A stretch of DNA of 64,000 bases from Akebia trifoliata (GCA_017979445.1 CM030706.1:12448967-12512966); one strand, 5' to 3'. Shown: positions 1 through 15,300, counted from the stretch's first letter. Notes: generated by a model not told the origin, from the letters alone. Made by a program: numbers and translations.

Positions 1-3000
1 AGCACCATGGGAATAAGGTTGCAATCCTCATTCCTTTGGTAAAAAGAATCAAATTCAGAAGGAGAGAAACCACTTAAACTACTTGAGAAAGTGAGCAATC
101 CTGAGAAAATTTTGATGCCCAAGATAAAGGGGGGAAATGCTTGATGAAGAAACTTGACATGGATTGAGACTTGTATTCGATGCCAAGCATGCCCCTTCGA
201 TCCTTTACCATATAGCCTTGTTGAATATGTCTGAAGGACTGCTGCAAATTAGGAGAAGAGAACTATGAATCCTCACTCGATCAACCCTTTTTGATTCCTT
301 GCGATCTGATGTTGATTTAAAAAACCATGTTCAATTGAGTTACAACAACGTGTGATATGAATTCTTCTTCAGGATATTTTTTCATCCTAGCTATTTAGAG
401 GAGCCTTTTTTTTTGAGTATTTTATGTTTAAGTGAGATCTTTTATGGAAAGCATGAGTCATTTGTAATTTTTTGTAGTTTTTGATTTTCACTTTTTCAGT
501 GGCTTTTCTGTAATGGGTGGCCTCCTTGGCCTCTAGAATCTTTCAATAATAATATTTCTCATTTACCTATAAAAAAATGGTTTGCTACTACATGGTCTGG
601 AATAAAAGCTTGATGTTACATTTCATTGGGAGAGAGCTATGCCAGAGGTGCCAATGGATTGCTCCTCCATCCGATACCCTACGCGTGCTAGATGTGAAAA
701 GATGGTCTCATATTTATCATGGGTATTGACTTGGGCTTCATAAGGGGGGCCCAATTCAGCTTGTACCACTTTCTAGCTTGTCCTTTCCATGATGAAGCCC
801 CAGGTTCGTAGACAATCCCATTGGTTTTGGCTCATCAATCAATTGTAACATGATCGCCTCAAATAGATGAACCGATCTACTCCCATGTGTTACTTTAGCA
901 CGTGTCCCAATTTTACTTGAGGGACATCAAATTTTATGCCCACTATAAAAATGAATGTCACTTGAGAGATTCTTGATTAGTTTGGTGAAGGGATTTTAGC
1001 CAAACAGACTTAAAAAGAAAGAATGAAATTAACAAAATTACGAGAGTGATGCATTGGAACTGGGCATATTCTGTTGCAATGCTTTACGTTTGAAGCGATG
1101 CATTGGAAATGGATGGCATGTGCGCATTTTGTGGTGAAGATGGGATGGCCATGGCTTGGTGCCCAAGCATATAGCACAGGTCTTTTGCAAATTAAAAAAA
1201 TACAGATGAGAAGACAATTTTTGGATGAAACCAAGAATTGTTTTGCAAGTAAAGAGAAAAAGATCAAATGACTAAAGTGGTTCAATTACACTCAAAACCG
1301 CAACCAACAACATAAATATTATTTAAGTCAGAAGGATTTCATGAAGAAAAGAACAGAAAATCTTATCAAGGATGTTTCAAATGCATCGTTACAATCTGAG
1401 GTATAATGATAAGCAAAAAACGAAGGTTAAAATTAATTAGAAAAGACTAAACACTTATTCCATTACAATTTGTCTACCTACATTATGTCTATTTCAGTTT
1501 CTCTTGCCATTATCCTGTTTGGGATCATACTCTTTTGCTTGACATCTCAAATTTTCAACTCTCAGAGAGATACTGTGAAACAAAGTAAGCAATTTTAATC
1601 TTCAATGAGCATAGAACGGAACCTATTTGACTATTTGTTTAAGGCAACTCTCCAACCTAACAGTTTGTATCAGTCAAACAATCTAGAGAAGCACAGCAAT
1701 CTTTATTAAGGAAACACGAACAGCAGAAGTGACAACCATAAAACAACCACGGTGTGTGATACTCTTTTGCTATGTTGTTATGTCAACTGGATATGGCGTT
1801 CCATCATTTAGGCAAAACAAATATTAGCTCCATTGAAGATGAAGAAAATTTCTTGGGTAAGTTTAGTAAATTAAGCTATAAAACATGTATTTGGCATGTT
1901 TGGAAATAATGAAACCAACGTATCTTTGACAACTTCCAGAGATGTAAAGATCTTACGTCTATTTGTACTGTACATTAGGGTTCCTTAAGGCTCTCATTAA
2001 TTAGATGTGTTTAAACTCATCCCAGTACATGAAAATTGCAAAAAATATGGAATATCACCTTGGTGGAGAAACAATCTCATACTCTAGAGGCCTGCAAATT
2101 AATATCGAAATACTCAAAATTGAAACCTACTGTATTCAACGTTTCGATTCCATTATCTAATTCAGTAGTTCCAAGACCATGATAATTTATTTCTGGATTG
2201 AATATGGAATTGGGAATTGAGAAATTGTTGTGGTATTAGAAATTAGTAGGAAACTCCACACTACATGTTTGCCACCAACAACAACTACTTATTTCAATTT
2301 TAGTTCAAATTAGACATCAATACTGAAAAAATTATGATTAAAAATAGTTGATCACTGGATAAATTTGGAAATTGAAACCTATTATATTCAAGGTTTCAAT
2401 TACATTATCTAATTTAGTAGTTCCAAGACCAAGGTCATTTATCCTGGATTGAATCGGGAATTGGGAAATTGTTGTGGTTTATGAAATTTGAAAGAAACTA
2501 TGCACTAACATGTTTGCCAACAACTACTACTTATTTCAATTTCAGTTCATATTAGACACCAATATTGAAAAATTATGATTAAAAATAGTTGATCATTGGA
2601 TAAATTATGAACTATTTACTGAATCAAATAATTACATAGCAATTAAGGAAAATTTTGAAGGCAATAAAGCAGAGTTATTGCAAGAAATCCCTGAACTTGG
2701 TCCATGTAAAAGGAAACTTGGCTGCCTTCTTCCCTTGATCATTTATTTTACCTACTCAATTACGTTACTTTGACCTTGGCATAGCCCTAGTCCATATTAA
2801 ACTAGGTTTCAATCATACCCTTGGTCCATTTTTGCAAACCAAATAAATCAAACAAAATAATCAATTCCTGAAAACAAAAATCCTAGAATTTCAACAGAAA
2901 CCTCCTTTCAGTCTATGAAACCAACCAAAGGTCCCTCTCCTGTAGTTGAGTCCTTCGTCACAAAAGATTTGGAGGTTGAAGGCAACTAAAACATTTTAGA

Positions 3001-3833
3001 AAAAAGAATCTTGAGAAGGAGAGGGATAATCTAGGGTTTTACCTTGATGTAGCTCTGGAGGTTGATGACGACTAAAACCCTTTAGAAAATAGAACTATGA
3101 GAGAGAGGGAGTCTAGGGTTTTAAAAAACAACTCTCTTTCATGAACCCGTAACACAAAATCGAGTGAAAGAGAGAGAAATAGACTCACCTTTAAATCGAG
3201 AGGGGAGAGAGAGATGCCTGCGTCTTGTTTTTAACTTTGTCCTCAATGGGTGGGAGAGATTGTGAGAGGGAGAGTTCATTCTACAGTTGATGAGAAGGTG
3301 GGTGGGAAAATGAAATTAGAGAGTGGAGGGTGGGCGGGGGTTCAAATAGTTTGGTTTGATAGAATTGTGTGGACTCCACTTGTTTGTCTCAAGGTTTAAC
3401 TCTTACAAAACTGTAGCACTGCGAGAGCCATAGTTGTGTTTTACGAAGATTTATCCCCCATAAAACTGTAGCACCATGGGCCCTACAGTTGTGATTTATA
3501 ATATATATATATATATTATTCTTAAATCAACATATCAGTTGATACAGGAACAATGGATGTTATGTATTCTTGATTATTTAATTCATATTAAACTCTGCAT
3601 TGGCCAATGGCTGTAGAGGTCTATATGGACTTTTCACTAAGCTCGAGGTACCTTACCAATGTTTGAGTGGCTAATTCTTTGCAACTTTGCTGGCTTAAAT
3701 CTTTTATATCCCGTTAAGCCTCTGTTCCATTTTTTATAACATCTATTTTTTTCTTGATTGATTATCATTTAACATCCTGTAGGCTACATAGTGAAAGCAT
3801 TTTTTTTTAATGGAATTGATCTGTGTATTGCAG
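1..3833. other. Probable upstream TGH intron, mostly featureless
   Basis: No TGH N-terminal exon is recognisable here, so this is read as intron. The end of a LINE-like 3' region may lie at about 380-580 (T-rich text, a GGCCTCCTTGGCCTC patch, then an A-rich end). 590-2100 shows nothing recognised. 2611-3530 is rich in CT/GA runs, contains two similar 38-bp stretches at about 2971 and 3056, and ends in an AT microsatellite at about 3500-3518. Confidence 0.4.
2119..2610. repeat. Tandem duplication, about 250-bp units
   Basis: Two adjacent diverged copies at about 2119-2366 and 2371-2610, both starting ATTGAAACCT and both containing AATTATGATTAAAAATAGTTG near the end (given here in part). No coding capacity is seen. 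Confidence 0.8.
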
Positions 3834-3895
3834 ACCATCTGCTATCCCTGGACCTGTTCCCGATGAAATAGTTCTTCCTGCCACAAGTTCTATCG
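3834..3895 (+). CDS. TGH: TGH exon a (first in window)
   Basis: A 62-bp exon preceded by TTGCAG and followed by GTTTGT. It encodes the conserved [10 protein letters not shown] block that precedes the G-patch. The first base completes a codon begun in an upstream exon outside the window, so this is not exon 1. Confidence 0.88.
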
Positions 3896-6322
3896 GTTTG
3901 TTCTTATTTATTTATGAGCACAGCTTTCTGTTACTATATAGTTGTTAAATATGTAACTGGCTCCCTCTTACTGTTGAATAGGTGTAAAATTGCTGCAGAA
4001 GATGGGTTGGCGGCATGGTCATTCAATTAGCGATTCACATACTAATTCATTGTATGGTATGCTTTTGTGTACTATTTTGAATGAGTCATCCTACATTTTA
4101 TACGAGTGTTATGTAATATATTGTATGCAATTTAGGTTCTGTTTTTTTGCATGCCATACGCATTGAAGAATACCATCTCTCGGTTTTATCTTTGAGTGCG
4201 ACTCTTCCCTAGGAGGCTAGCACCATGTCCTCTAATTGTTGGTATATCACTCCCCACACGCCGCCAGAAAAAAGAAAAATAAAAAAAAAACTCAACCCAC
4301 ATTCTCTCAAGTATGGGCTAGGCCTGAAATTTGTTGGGGCTGCATGTTGTTTTATATGATTTTGGTGGTATCATGAAAATGTCTGTGTTAGGATTTTGAT
4401 ATAGCTTGCTTTAATTGGTGTTGTATTGCATGGACGACGACGTATCATGAAAATGGTAGTGGCTTGGATCCTGCCTGATCATGGGTCTGCATGTATGTTT
4501 GCTTGCTTTTTGGTATTTGATTGGAGACAATCTGCTGCTTCAATCATTCATTGCCCCTGGATGGTTCTCCATGTCATGACCCTGAGGGAATTGCAAGAAG
4601 GTCCATATGTGTCCAGACTGGTTGGTTATATCCTTTGGTGGAACCAATACAGACATTGGTGGACACTAAAAATTGTTTGCTTCCAGTCATTCTCTCTCTC
4701 TCGCTTTTTTTTTTCCTGATAAGTCAAAGATATTTATTAAAGAAAAGAGAAAGGTATGGTTGAGATAACCATTCTAGAATGAAAAAGAGAAAAGAAAAGA
4801 GAAACAAAACCCAACCACACAACAATACTACATGCTCACTCTCACTTTGTTACAAAATTTTCAAAGAAGACCCCTTTTAATTCCTTAAAAGATTTTGCTC
4901 TGGAGGAAGATAGAATCCATAATGGAAAGAATGATATCTTGCACCGAGGATTTCTACCCCTCAAAAAGCCTGAGGTTCCTCTCCTTCAAAATCCCCCAAT
5001 AAATTGCAAAAGGTGTAATGCACCACAGATTTCTTTTGAAAGCTGAGAAACCCACCCCAATGGCTAGCAAACACTCTACCAAATCCCGGAATTGACACGA
5101 ATGGCACCAAACAACACCGAAAAGGCTCAAGAAGTAGGACCAAGTTCTCTAGCCACCTTACAATGTAAAAAAACATGGTTCACCAACTCCCTGTCCACCT
5201 TGCATAAACCACAAAAATTTACCGAGATAATAGCTCTCTTCGTTACATTGTCCATCGTCAAGATTTTTCCCAAAGAAGCTGCCCAAATGAAGAAAGCTAC
5301 TCTAGGTGGGACCTTTGGACCCCACACCTTCACTTTTGATAGCTACAAGCTTGTGTGCTAGCAATTGCACAAAAGGACTTTACCGAAAACACCTCATTTT
5401 CACTAGGTTTAGAAGTTTCATTGATTGGGAGATTCAGGAAGTGGCTAACCTCGTCAACCTTATATCTTCCAATCTCAACACTTATTTGGCAGAGGTTCGA
5501 AGAATTTGGGCATGCAATTGGGATGGTAAGTTTTTCATCAAATCCATTTACTGTACCTCAAGAGGTATAATGATCCACTTTTTCTACTTTTATGATATGG
5601 GCCTCTAAAATTCCCTCCAAAATGGCTCTCTTCCTTTGGATTGTGACTTTGATAAACTCTTAATGATCCACTTTTCCTATAATGATCCACTTTTTTTACT
5701 TCTATGATGTGGGCCTCTAAAATTCCCTCCAAAATGGCTCTCTTCCTTTGGATTGTGACTTTGATAAACTCTTAATTTGAGACTACATAACAAATAGGGG
5801 CATTACGATTGTAGAATTTTGTTTATGTGCAAGTCCAGTGGTGAATTTGTGGATCATCTTCTAATTCATTGTGATTTCGCTCCTAAGATGTGGGTGCATT
5901 TTCTCTCTCTTTTACATACTTTGTCATGTTTTCCTAGCTTTGTGCTTTAGTTATTCCATAGCTTGAGGGCTGCAGCCATTGTTGATAGAGAGGATTTTAT
6001 AGAAGCTTATTCCCTTTGCAGTTTATTGGGTCCTCTAAAAGGAGAGGGATGATAGGCATTTTGAAGGGAATGAGCAGTATCTGCAGGAGGTCATTATTCA
6101 AATTTTGGATTTTTTTTTTTTTTTTGGTGTCATCTATTTAGAGAGTTTAGAGGTATTTTTATTCTGAGTATTTCCTCTTCAAATGGGACTGCGTTTGGAA
6201 AGTAAGCAGTTTGCCTCGCTCGCTTTGGAGGTCATCTCATCCTCTATCCTTATATATATATAAATGTTACATTGTTTTACATATGTTTTCTCATATGTCC
6301 CTTGAATCTGACCCTATGTATT

Positions 6323-6355
<33 letters not shown>

Positions 6356-9300
6356 ATATTTGATAATTGTAAATTTATTAAGAGAAGAGCAAAGACAACC
6401 AGCTGTCAAGATGACCAACCGCAAAACAATCTAAAGATTACAAAGAGAGTCCCATCTAAACATGAAGTCCTCAAAAAATACACCCTTAACCTCTGGACAT
6501 AACTTGCACCAAAAAACAACAAACCCAAGACACTCAAAATGAAATCGTGATTCGAAGAAGTTGCCCCTTTAAAGATTCTCCTATTTCTTTCCCACCATAA
6601 CCCCCAAGTAATAGTGAAGGGAAGAAGCCTCCAAAGAATTTTCTTTCTCCCCATGAGCAAGGAACAATCCCAACTTTGGAGTAGGATAACATTGAATTTG
6701 TGAAGACATTGAAAACTTTGAATAGTCCGAGGAAGTGGGACCAAATGGAATAAGATATATGACAATGTATCAAAATGTGGTCCACACTCACCATTCGAAT
6801 TACAAAGATAACAATAATTTGGAGTTACAAATCCTCGATTAATTAAATGATCGAGGGTGGTAGCTTGTTAAGGGTTGCTAGCCAAATGAAATACCGCACT
6901 TTTGAGGGAGCTTTCGAACCTTAAATGAGTTTGAAGGGAAATTGCATAGAAGGATTGGTAGGAGTGATCATGTCACGCCCCGAAATCCCAACACGAATCC
7001 CTATGATTCATCGGTTAGAATCTCGAGGTGTGAGGTAATCAATCACACAATCTGACAGAACATTCATAAATAATAATACTTATGAAAGGAAAATATACGC
7101 AGCGGAATAAACATTTAACTAACATCTATACGAGAGTCTAGAGTAAACAGAAGAAATCGACAAACACTGATATAAGTCAAGATCTTTAATCTCATAATTC
7201 ATCAGGTTACAAAAATTTCTAAACTACCATGTTTCTTATCTACAACCAAAAACCGCTAAGATCCTCTACTAATCCTCAAAGACATGGCGGCGGCAAGACA
7301 TCAATCTGATCCTCCTCAAGGACCTCCTCAAAAGACTTTTCAAAGAACGGTTCTTCAAAAGTTGAATAATCTGAAAGGGGAAGGATAGGGTGAGTAACAG
7401 GGGAATGTTACTCAGCAGGATGAACGCCGTTTTAACAGCGAGTCATACATGCACGAGTAATCATCAGAACATAAATAATGCAAGTTTTTCATAATGTAAC
7501 ATACGATAAATGTCTAAGCTATACTCATAAACAGTTATAATAACTTTCAATCTATCATTTTCAATCATTTAAAGTAACATATGCATATCTTTAAATGAAA
7601 ACACCTATCAATCATTACAAAATAAGAAAAAGATACATAATAAGAACACGGCGGTGGTGTAATCGATAAGAGAGCAGAGGAACACGCCGATATAACCGCC
7701 TCGGCTATGGCAATACGATATTCCAAACTTAACCTCCGATGTGGAATCCCATCGTTATAATCTGATTTTGTGGCCGGTCTAGCATACCACGGTTGGATGA
7801 CCATTTATCCGGCTCAGACTGGCCGTTGACCAAGAACCCAATACTGAGTTCAACTAACGGTGAGGTCGACCGTTTGACGACTACAGACTAATAGTGATCA
7901 CTAACTAGCCCAGGAGACCCCTCGCGTCGAAGCCTATCAAGAGGCAATGCATGCAATGCATGTGAACCCCGCCTAGCTCTACACTATACAGAGACCGCCT
8001 TTACACACAACGTTTCCCAGGAAATAAGTAGGAGAAATTCCCGGATTTCATAAGCTGTAATATGCTCTAAGGTATCCCATACTACCGAAGAGCATATGAC
8101 ATCTAGTGTTATCCTAGATTGACTCGCCGCTTCCGGATACATAGCAACGCGTCACTCTTTATGGGTTTTCTACAAATCTTTACTGGTAAACAAAATAATT
8201 ATTTTGTATATAATATATCATTTCTTTTAATCGAAAATACAAACAAAATCTGGAGTGCCCTCCAGTGACAGTTATCTGTCATATCCATCCATCAACCATC
8301 TCATCCCTCTATCTATCTATCACGTTTTACGTGGCATGCTACGTAGAACTGGAGGCACTGTCCCATCAATCAGTCGAGAACATACGTTCTCTCTATCCAT
8401 CCATCGATTAAATCGATCAATCTATCATCTAATTTCCTACATATCTATCAAAGTAATTTTACTTTTAAAGAAATTCGAAATCCATAGAGCATCAACCAAT
8501 TCCATTCGATGGTTTTGGTTGAGTAGAAAGACTCGAAAACGAAGATAAAACATAAGACATAAAAGCTGGAAATCTATGCAAATTTAACTAAGTGTTGAAA
8601 AAATATTTTTTCAAAGTCGAAATTGAAAATGAACTATTTATTTATTTATTAAAGAACTTAAAATAATACGTAATTGTTTTTAATGAAATAAATGTAGGAA
8701 ATGGGTATACATACTATATGGAAGCAACACAAAACAAATTAGAACCAAACTCAACATTCGGATACTTTTCCGAATTGCTGATTTTTTCGTTGAAACTCGA
8801 TCAAAATCGATCCAAATATCATATTAACTATAAAATGATTATATTAAATCAAATGAACTAAAATCAATCATAAATAAACATGCTAACATGATTTAAATTA
8901 TTCAAATATGTATAAACTTAATGAAATAATCGATTTATCAACAATCATATGGATTTTCTATGAAATTATCGCATAACTAGAAGGTAGAAAGGAAGGCAAG
9001 GCAACCTACTTCAAGCTATTTCAACGGTTGAATGGACTTTAAAATCGCCTCCGGCCAATCTCCAAAATTTTTTTCCGGCGAAAATCGGATTTCTTTGCGT
9101 CCCGCGTATAATCTTGGCGAGAGGAACAACTTTCCTTTGCGCCTAAGCTCGGATCGTTCTCGTTTAGTGTAGATCTGAGTTTCAAATATTAAAAGAAAAG
9201 GGTTGAGATTTGTTTGGAGAGAAGAATAAGAAAAATCTGATTTTTCTAATAGAATTTAGATATTTATATCACTTAAGTTGGGACATACTTGTCATTTTGG

Positions 9301-12300
9301 GAATTGTTTTTCCCGAATGCCAAATTGGACAAACTTATACTCTATTTTGGGTGATTTTTCGACACGAATCTAATGTATGATCGGTTTCCTCAAATTACGT
9401 CTCTAAGGTGTCGTTTACCTATTGGGAAAATATCAAATGCGAAACTCGAGGATTTGATAACTTTTAAATCAATGCACGGATCTAAATTCTTTCCTCGAGA
9501 TACATTTTAGGATTTCAGGTCATTACAGATCATACCTGCGGCGAACGAGCGAACAAAAAAATTTAAACCTTTTGTTCGTATCCACACTCTCGCATTGTCT
9601 TCCGTAGTCACTCACTGAGTATGATCAAGCTGAATCGTTAAATCTAGTAAATCTTGAAGTTCCCAATCATTGAAATCCCTCCTAAAAACCAGGTCTCAAC
9701 CAGACCCGTTTCCTTCGAGATTCTGAAAAGCAGCACGGGGTAATCTTTTTTTCAAGGAGAGATTATAAAGACGAGGAAAACGAACACAAAGCGTTGCATC
9801 CCCACATTACCAGTCCTCCCAGAACCTGATGCTATCCCCTTACACACTCTAAACCTCACCCACTTCTTGCAATTTGATCCCACCTTCATAATGCCATAAC
9901 ATAACATTACAATACCATCGTCCTCATATATATAATCTCTCGTCCTCATATATAATCCCTTTTTTCCTTTTGATAGGTGTAACTGGGAACAAAATAAGTT
10001 TTTGATCCGAGGTCTGTGGTATTACCTCGAACAGACTTTACCTATTCGCTGAGGTGGCACCTTCAACCTTGTATATATGTATATAACAACTGACTATGTC
10101 CCATTATCTTAGTGAACATATCAACAAATTGATTCATGGACTTGACATATTGAGTGAAAAAATCATTGTTGACAATCTTGTTCGATAACGTGACAACCCA
10201 CTTCAGTATGCTTTGTCATCTCGAGAAATACTTGATGGATGGTTATGAAGAAGCTTGGTATTCACAATACAATCTCATAACTCATAATCTCATCTACGTT
10301 GCACCCCATCTCCTCTAGAAGAGGTTTCAACTTTAAACCAAATAAGTTCACATGTGGTGCAAGCCATTGCTATATATTCTACTTGTCTAGATTTGGCCAA
10401 TGCACTCTATGTATCCTTTTTTCTATGTAATGAGGTTACCCCCGACAGGGGCACAATAACCAATAGGGATCACCTATCTGATGGATATCTGTCCCAACCA
10501 GTACTATCAAAGTAACCTTCCACCCTTGGGCATTTGACTTGTACAATATTTCACAGTTAGGATCGTACATCCAGATCTCAAATACTCTACAACATCCATT
10601 TGTTACACATGAGGAGACTACATTAATTGGCTAGGCTTACTACATAGGCAATGTCCGGTCGATTGTTTGCAGGCTAAATAACTTTACCCATAAATCTAGG
10701 ATGTTAATACCTACTTGAATCCTACCCATAAAAAAATAAATAAATACCTACTTGAATCAACTCTGCCAATGACCAAATTGAGGTTGGGATCCAAGGGAGT
10801 ATAGTTTGACTTATCCCCTAGTAGTTCAGTCTCATGATACATATTTTTGTTGAGGAAATGAATTCCTAACTTGGTATTTTCCAATTTGATGCTTAGAAGG
10901 TATCTAAGCTGTCCAAAACCAATGTCTTTGGTATAAAGATGTTCATTCAAATGTTTCTTCAAGTCCTCAATTCCTTTGTTGTCATTACCAATATCAACAA
11001 CATCATCCACACATACTACTAACACAAATATGCCCACAGTTTAGCTGATGAATGAAAGTTAAATGATCCTCTTGACTTCAATGAAGCACATATGATACGT
11101 CTCTTTACTGAACTTACAAGACCATTCTTGTGGTTTTAATCCTTAGAAAGCATTGAAGTGATCCAATGTATTTGATATGAAAGTGTTTATTCAAATGCTT
11201 CTTTTAGTCCTCAGACCTTTGCTGTCACTGCCAATATCAGCAACATCACGCATACTACCAACACAATGTGCCCACAGTTAAGCTGATGAATTATCTGCTT
11301 GACTTGAATGAAGCACATATGATACATCTATTTTGCTGAACTTATAAATTCTCGTGGTGATTGTTTCAACCCCAATCTTTTTTTTAAATATCTACAAACC
11401 TTCAAGGAATCCCCTTGAGAAACAATCTTAGGTGGTTGCTCCATATACACCCCTCATGTAAGTCTTCATGAAGAAAGACATTCTTCACATCGAGTTGGTA
11501 AAGAGACGAATGCATATTGGTGGGCCATTGTAGGCAATTTGTGCTATTTAACTTATGGTTGTGATTGGGCCACCCAAGACATCATGTGGAGACAATGTTC
11601 TATACTTAGAATCAATTACCTCCATTATATTTTAATTTTGAGATTGTGAAAGGGAATAACAAACTAAAAATAATGGTAGCACTTTATAAAGCAGGGGTGG
11701 CAACTTGGCAGGGGATACACAATACCATGGAAAGTACTTATATATCACAAACAGTGAATTATCCATACAAGTACACAAATACTTTGCATTTAGATATGCA
11801 AATAACCCTGAGATTGTGGCAATCCAAGAAAAATTAGGTTTACAAACGGGAAAAACCCGCCACTTAAGGAGAAAATGGAAAAACCCTTGTTTTCCAAAAT
11901 GGAAAAAAGAAAAAGAATTTAGGAAAAGAAACCCTTGGTTTCTTAATCTGATACCTTGTAATAAACCAGGGTTTCAATATATTTAGTGAAAAATAAGGAG
12001 GAAGAAGAAGAATCCAAGAGAAAGAAAGTGACAGGCGGAGAAAAACAAGTGACAGATGCACGGTACATATGTTATCTCAAAATGTTGCTAATAAAACCGA
12101 AATGCCAACGCTGCCTCGTTACTAGTGACCTATTGACATATAGCAGGACTGCACTAACACATACAAACCATATCGCTGAGTTCAAGGCATCTCACTTCAA
12201 ATCCTTGTCATTTTTTGGCAGATGCACGTAGAGAAGCTAGAAAAGCATTCCTAGCATTTTCTTCTGATGATGCAAAAGTAGCAGTTGCTCAGCTTGAGCC

Positions 12301-15300
12301 TAATAAGAGTGAACCAGAAAGTGTTCTTGAATTGTCCATTGGTGATGAAGTAATTGCCTCTCAAAGCACACCTGTGAGTGGTTCCTTCTGAATTGAAGTC
12401 GAATTTTCTTTGGTTTTTTCAATCACTTTTGACCTCTAAATCCTTCTATGCATTAACTTCCGCATGTTAAACTATTAAACATTATTGAAATTTTGTTTCC
12501 TAAGGGGACATATAATGTTGCTTAATATTATTTTGATCTGGGGTTTCAAGACAGTATTGCTGAATTAAAGCATCTGTCCTGTAGTCTTTTGTACTCTTGG
12601 TGCCTGCTCTGAGATGCTTATGGATTTGTTGCACAATTTTGCCCATGTAGACCGCTGCTGTTCTCAATAAATTGTTTGGCAAATTTATCCAATGATTGAC
12701 TCAAATTTTTTGGGATAAGGCTTTGATGTTGATGATAATGACCTAATAATTGAATCATGAAGTTAGCATCCAAACTTTGTTTTATTTTTCAGATATTTAG
12801 TGTTTGAAGTAGTTTTCTAGTTTTCTACAATGTCTAGCATCCTTCAACTTATTTATCTTTTAACATTTGGATCAACTTCAAATTGATCAAACCACAAATA
12901 TCGTCATTTATATCATATTTCTATTAACCTTTTGGTGCGCCTTGTTATGAAGGATGAGCTAGTGAGGACTAATAGATAGTTTTGGTTTTTGTTTTATTTG
13001 ATTACTAACCCATTCAATACTGTGCCACTTGGAATCCAGCTATTTTTGTTTTTTGCTTATGGAGCTGTGATTGGTGTGCTTGATGCATGTTGGAACAACA
13101 ATTGAGGCAACTTTAAAAAAAAAGATTGAATCAATGATGCAGCACAACCTAGATTTGTTCGATTCTAAGCTTGTTCTACTTTGAAAACAGTGGTGGAAAG
13201 GCTATTTGGTGGTGAAGAAGAAAAATTATAAAAAGGATTTTTAAGAAAAAGGTTCCCGAAATCACAAATGCCTATATGTTGAAAGAATAAATCCAAAATT
13301 TTGCACTTATGGTTTGGGGAAGATTTAGGGTATTTGGTTGGGGTTAGGGCTGAAATAAAAAATTGAACAAAGGAGAAGATGAGAAGATAAAATAGAAGAA
13401 GATTGATGATACCTTGGTCTCACACCATGATCCAATCAATGGAGAAATCTTAGTAGAAAAGTAAAATTTCTTTTATTTCGTAAAATTTAAAAATTAATTA
13501 TAAATGCCATATATATAGGTTCTCTCATATTAGACTTAAATCATAATCCTAATGTGACTTAAACATTGACACTTTTGACTTTGAAAAGCCAATCCCAGAT
13601 AAACTTAATACCCTATTAGTATTTTGGCCATAACTCTCTCTAACTCATCAAAATCGCTAAATGTTGGGCTAATTGGGTAGGCAATTGGATAGCCTTTCAG
13701 ATGACACAAAAACCAACCTAATACGACCGATGTTATTAAATAGCATATGCGACTAGCACATGCTGTTCGCATATGCAATTTTGTACATTGCATATGCAGT
13801 GGCATAAGCTGCAAGCATTTTCTTTTTTTGAAAAAAAATGGAGAAAAATATGCCATCGTGCAAACCGCATATGCCATCGCATATTGGTAGATAACATAAT
13901 TTGGGGTATGTGACTGTAGCTTATGCGATTTTGACTTTGAAAATAACATATGCGAATATGCGACCGCATTTGACAACATCGAATATGATAAGTTTTGACC
14001 CATAAAAAAAGGCCTAAAGAAAAATGATGTGAATAGTACCTAGACTTGATCCAAGCCCTTAAAATAACCTAAAGACAACTCAGAATTAAAAAATAACTGA
14101 TCTAAAATAACCCCAACCAAATTAAAAATGATAAAAATAAATCTAGGCCCAAACAAGTGGAAACCTAAATAATTACAATATTTTCATTGGTTTCTGTTAC
14201 TCTTGGCTTGATTTGCATCCCCCACTATTCTCTTCTGGTTGGAGAAAATTCGCCCTTGAGTTTTGAAATTCTTGATAATGATTAAAACAATCTTTGATTC
14301 GTCCCCTTGGTGAAGGCTTGTCCTTTTGTCCTGATGTTGCATTGAATTATGAACTTCAAATTGCGATTTTCTATTTTAGCAAAGCATCTATTGTACCTGT
14401 CTAAGATGAATAAGATAGTGATGGTACAACTCCATCGTTAACAAGTATTGTAAATGTCTCCAAAAGATCTATCTTAGGCTCCTTTGATGTGCTATCCACT
14501 TTATGCGCTTGTTTTTGTGTTGTAACTAGAATTGTCGGCACACGATCTTTTGAAATTGATTTCGCGTTTTCCCATTTGTCAATCTACTCTTTTATTGATG
14601 GTTCCACATGCGTTGACCTCCATGGTGATGCCTCAAGTAGATAGTGACACAAAATATTGTTTTCTGCATCAGAGGTAACTTGTACATGTGAGATCCAATC
14701 TCGTCCCAACATGATATGATAATCTTTTAGGGGGACCACCTTGCACTCAACACTATGCACTCAACACCATGGATAAATGTTCCTTGATGAAACTGAATAC
14801 TTGTCACTTTATCCCATAGATCCTTATCTATCACTCCTAAACCTTTCAAAACTTACCCCAACATCATCCCATAAACCTAAACCCCTAGTACATCAGTCCT
14901 ATGTCTTATTTCTTTTATTTTAATTGTAGATATTGTTGGAATTTTTTCTTAACAAACACTGAAATGTACCTTGCTGTCCAATATAATCAAAATTGATACA
15001 TAGTCATTTGATCTTTTGACTTTGACCATCCTTGATTAGGTTGTAGAAGCCGCCCCTTGATACTAGATTAATACCCTAGGCTAGTTGGAAGTTCTAACTT
15101 TCTTTAGGATCCCTTAATTTATTATTGGAGAGCAGCATTGTAGGATTACACTGGATCTAAAGCTATTCATTGATTATTTGTTAGGTGTTTCTAGTTTGTT
15201 GTAGTTCAGATCATAATATCCTTATTATTTCAAAAATTAATTTTTTGACCTCCCATCATCATATTAGAATTGTTTACTTCATCGTGCAGCGATTTGGTAT

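Noticed and set aside
1010..1285. 91-residue open frame on the minus strand overlapping another on the plus strand
   Set aside because: No recognisable domain and no homology I know; overlapping frames in AT-rich intron are expected by chance.
8255..8548. Similar short frames in both large solo LTRs (8255-8548 and 35530-35742)
   Set aside because: They come from a conserved ATCTATC/CATCCATC-rich stretch of the LTR; low-complexity, not a protein family.
12222..12373. Reading this stretch as part of a separate gene
   Set aside because: Its phases match exactly between the TGH exons at 3982-4056 and 27260-27335 and its peptide is conserved in TGH, so it is an internal TGH exon.
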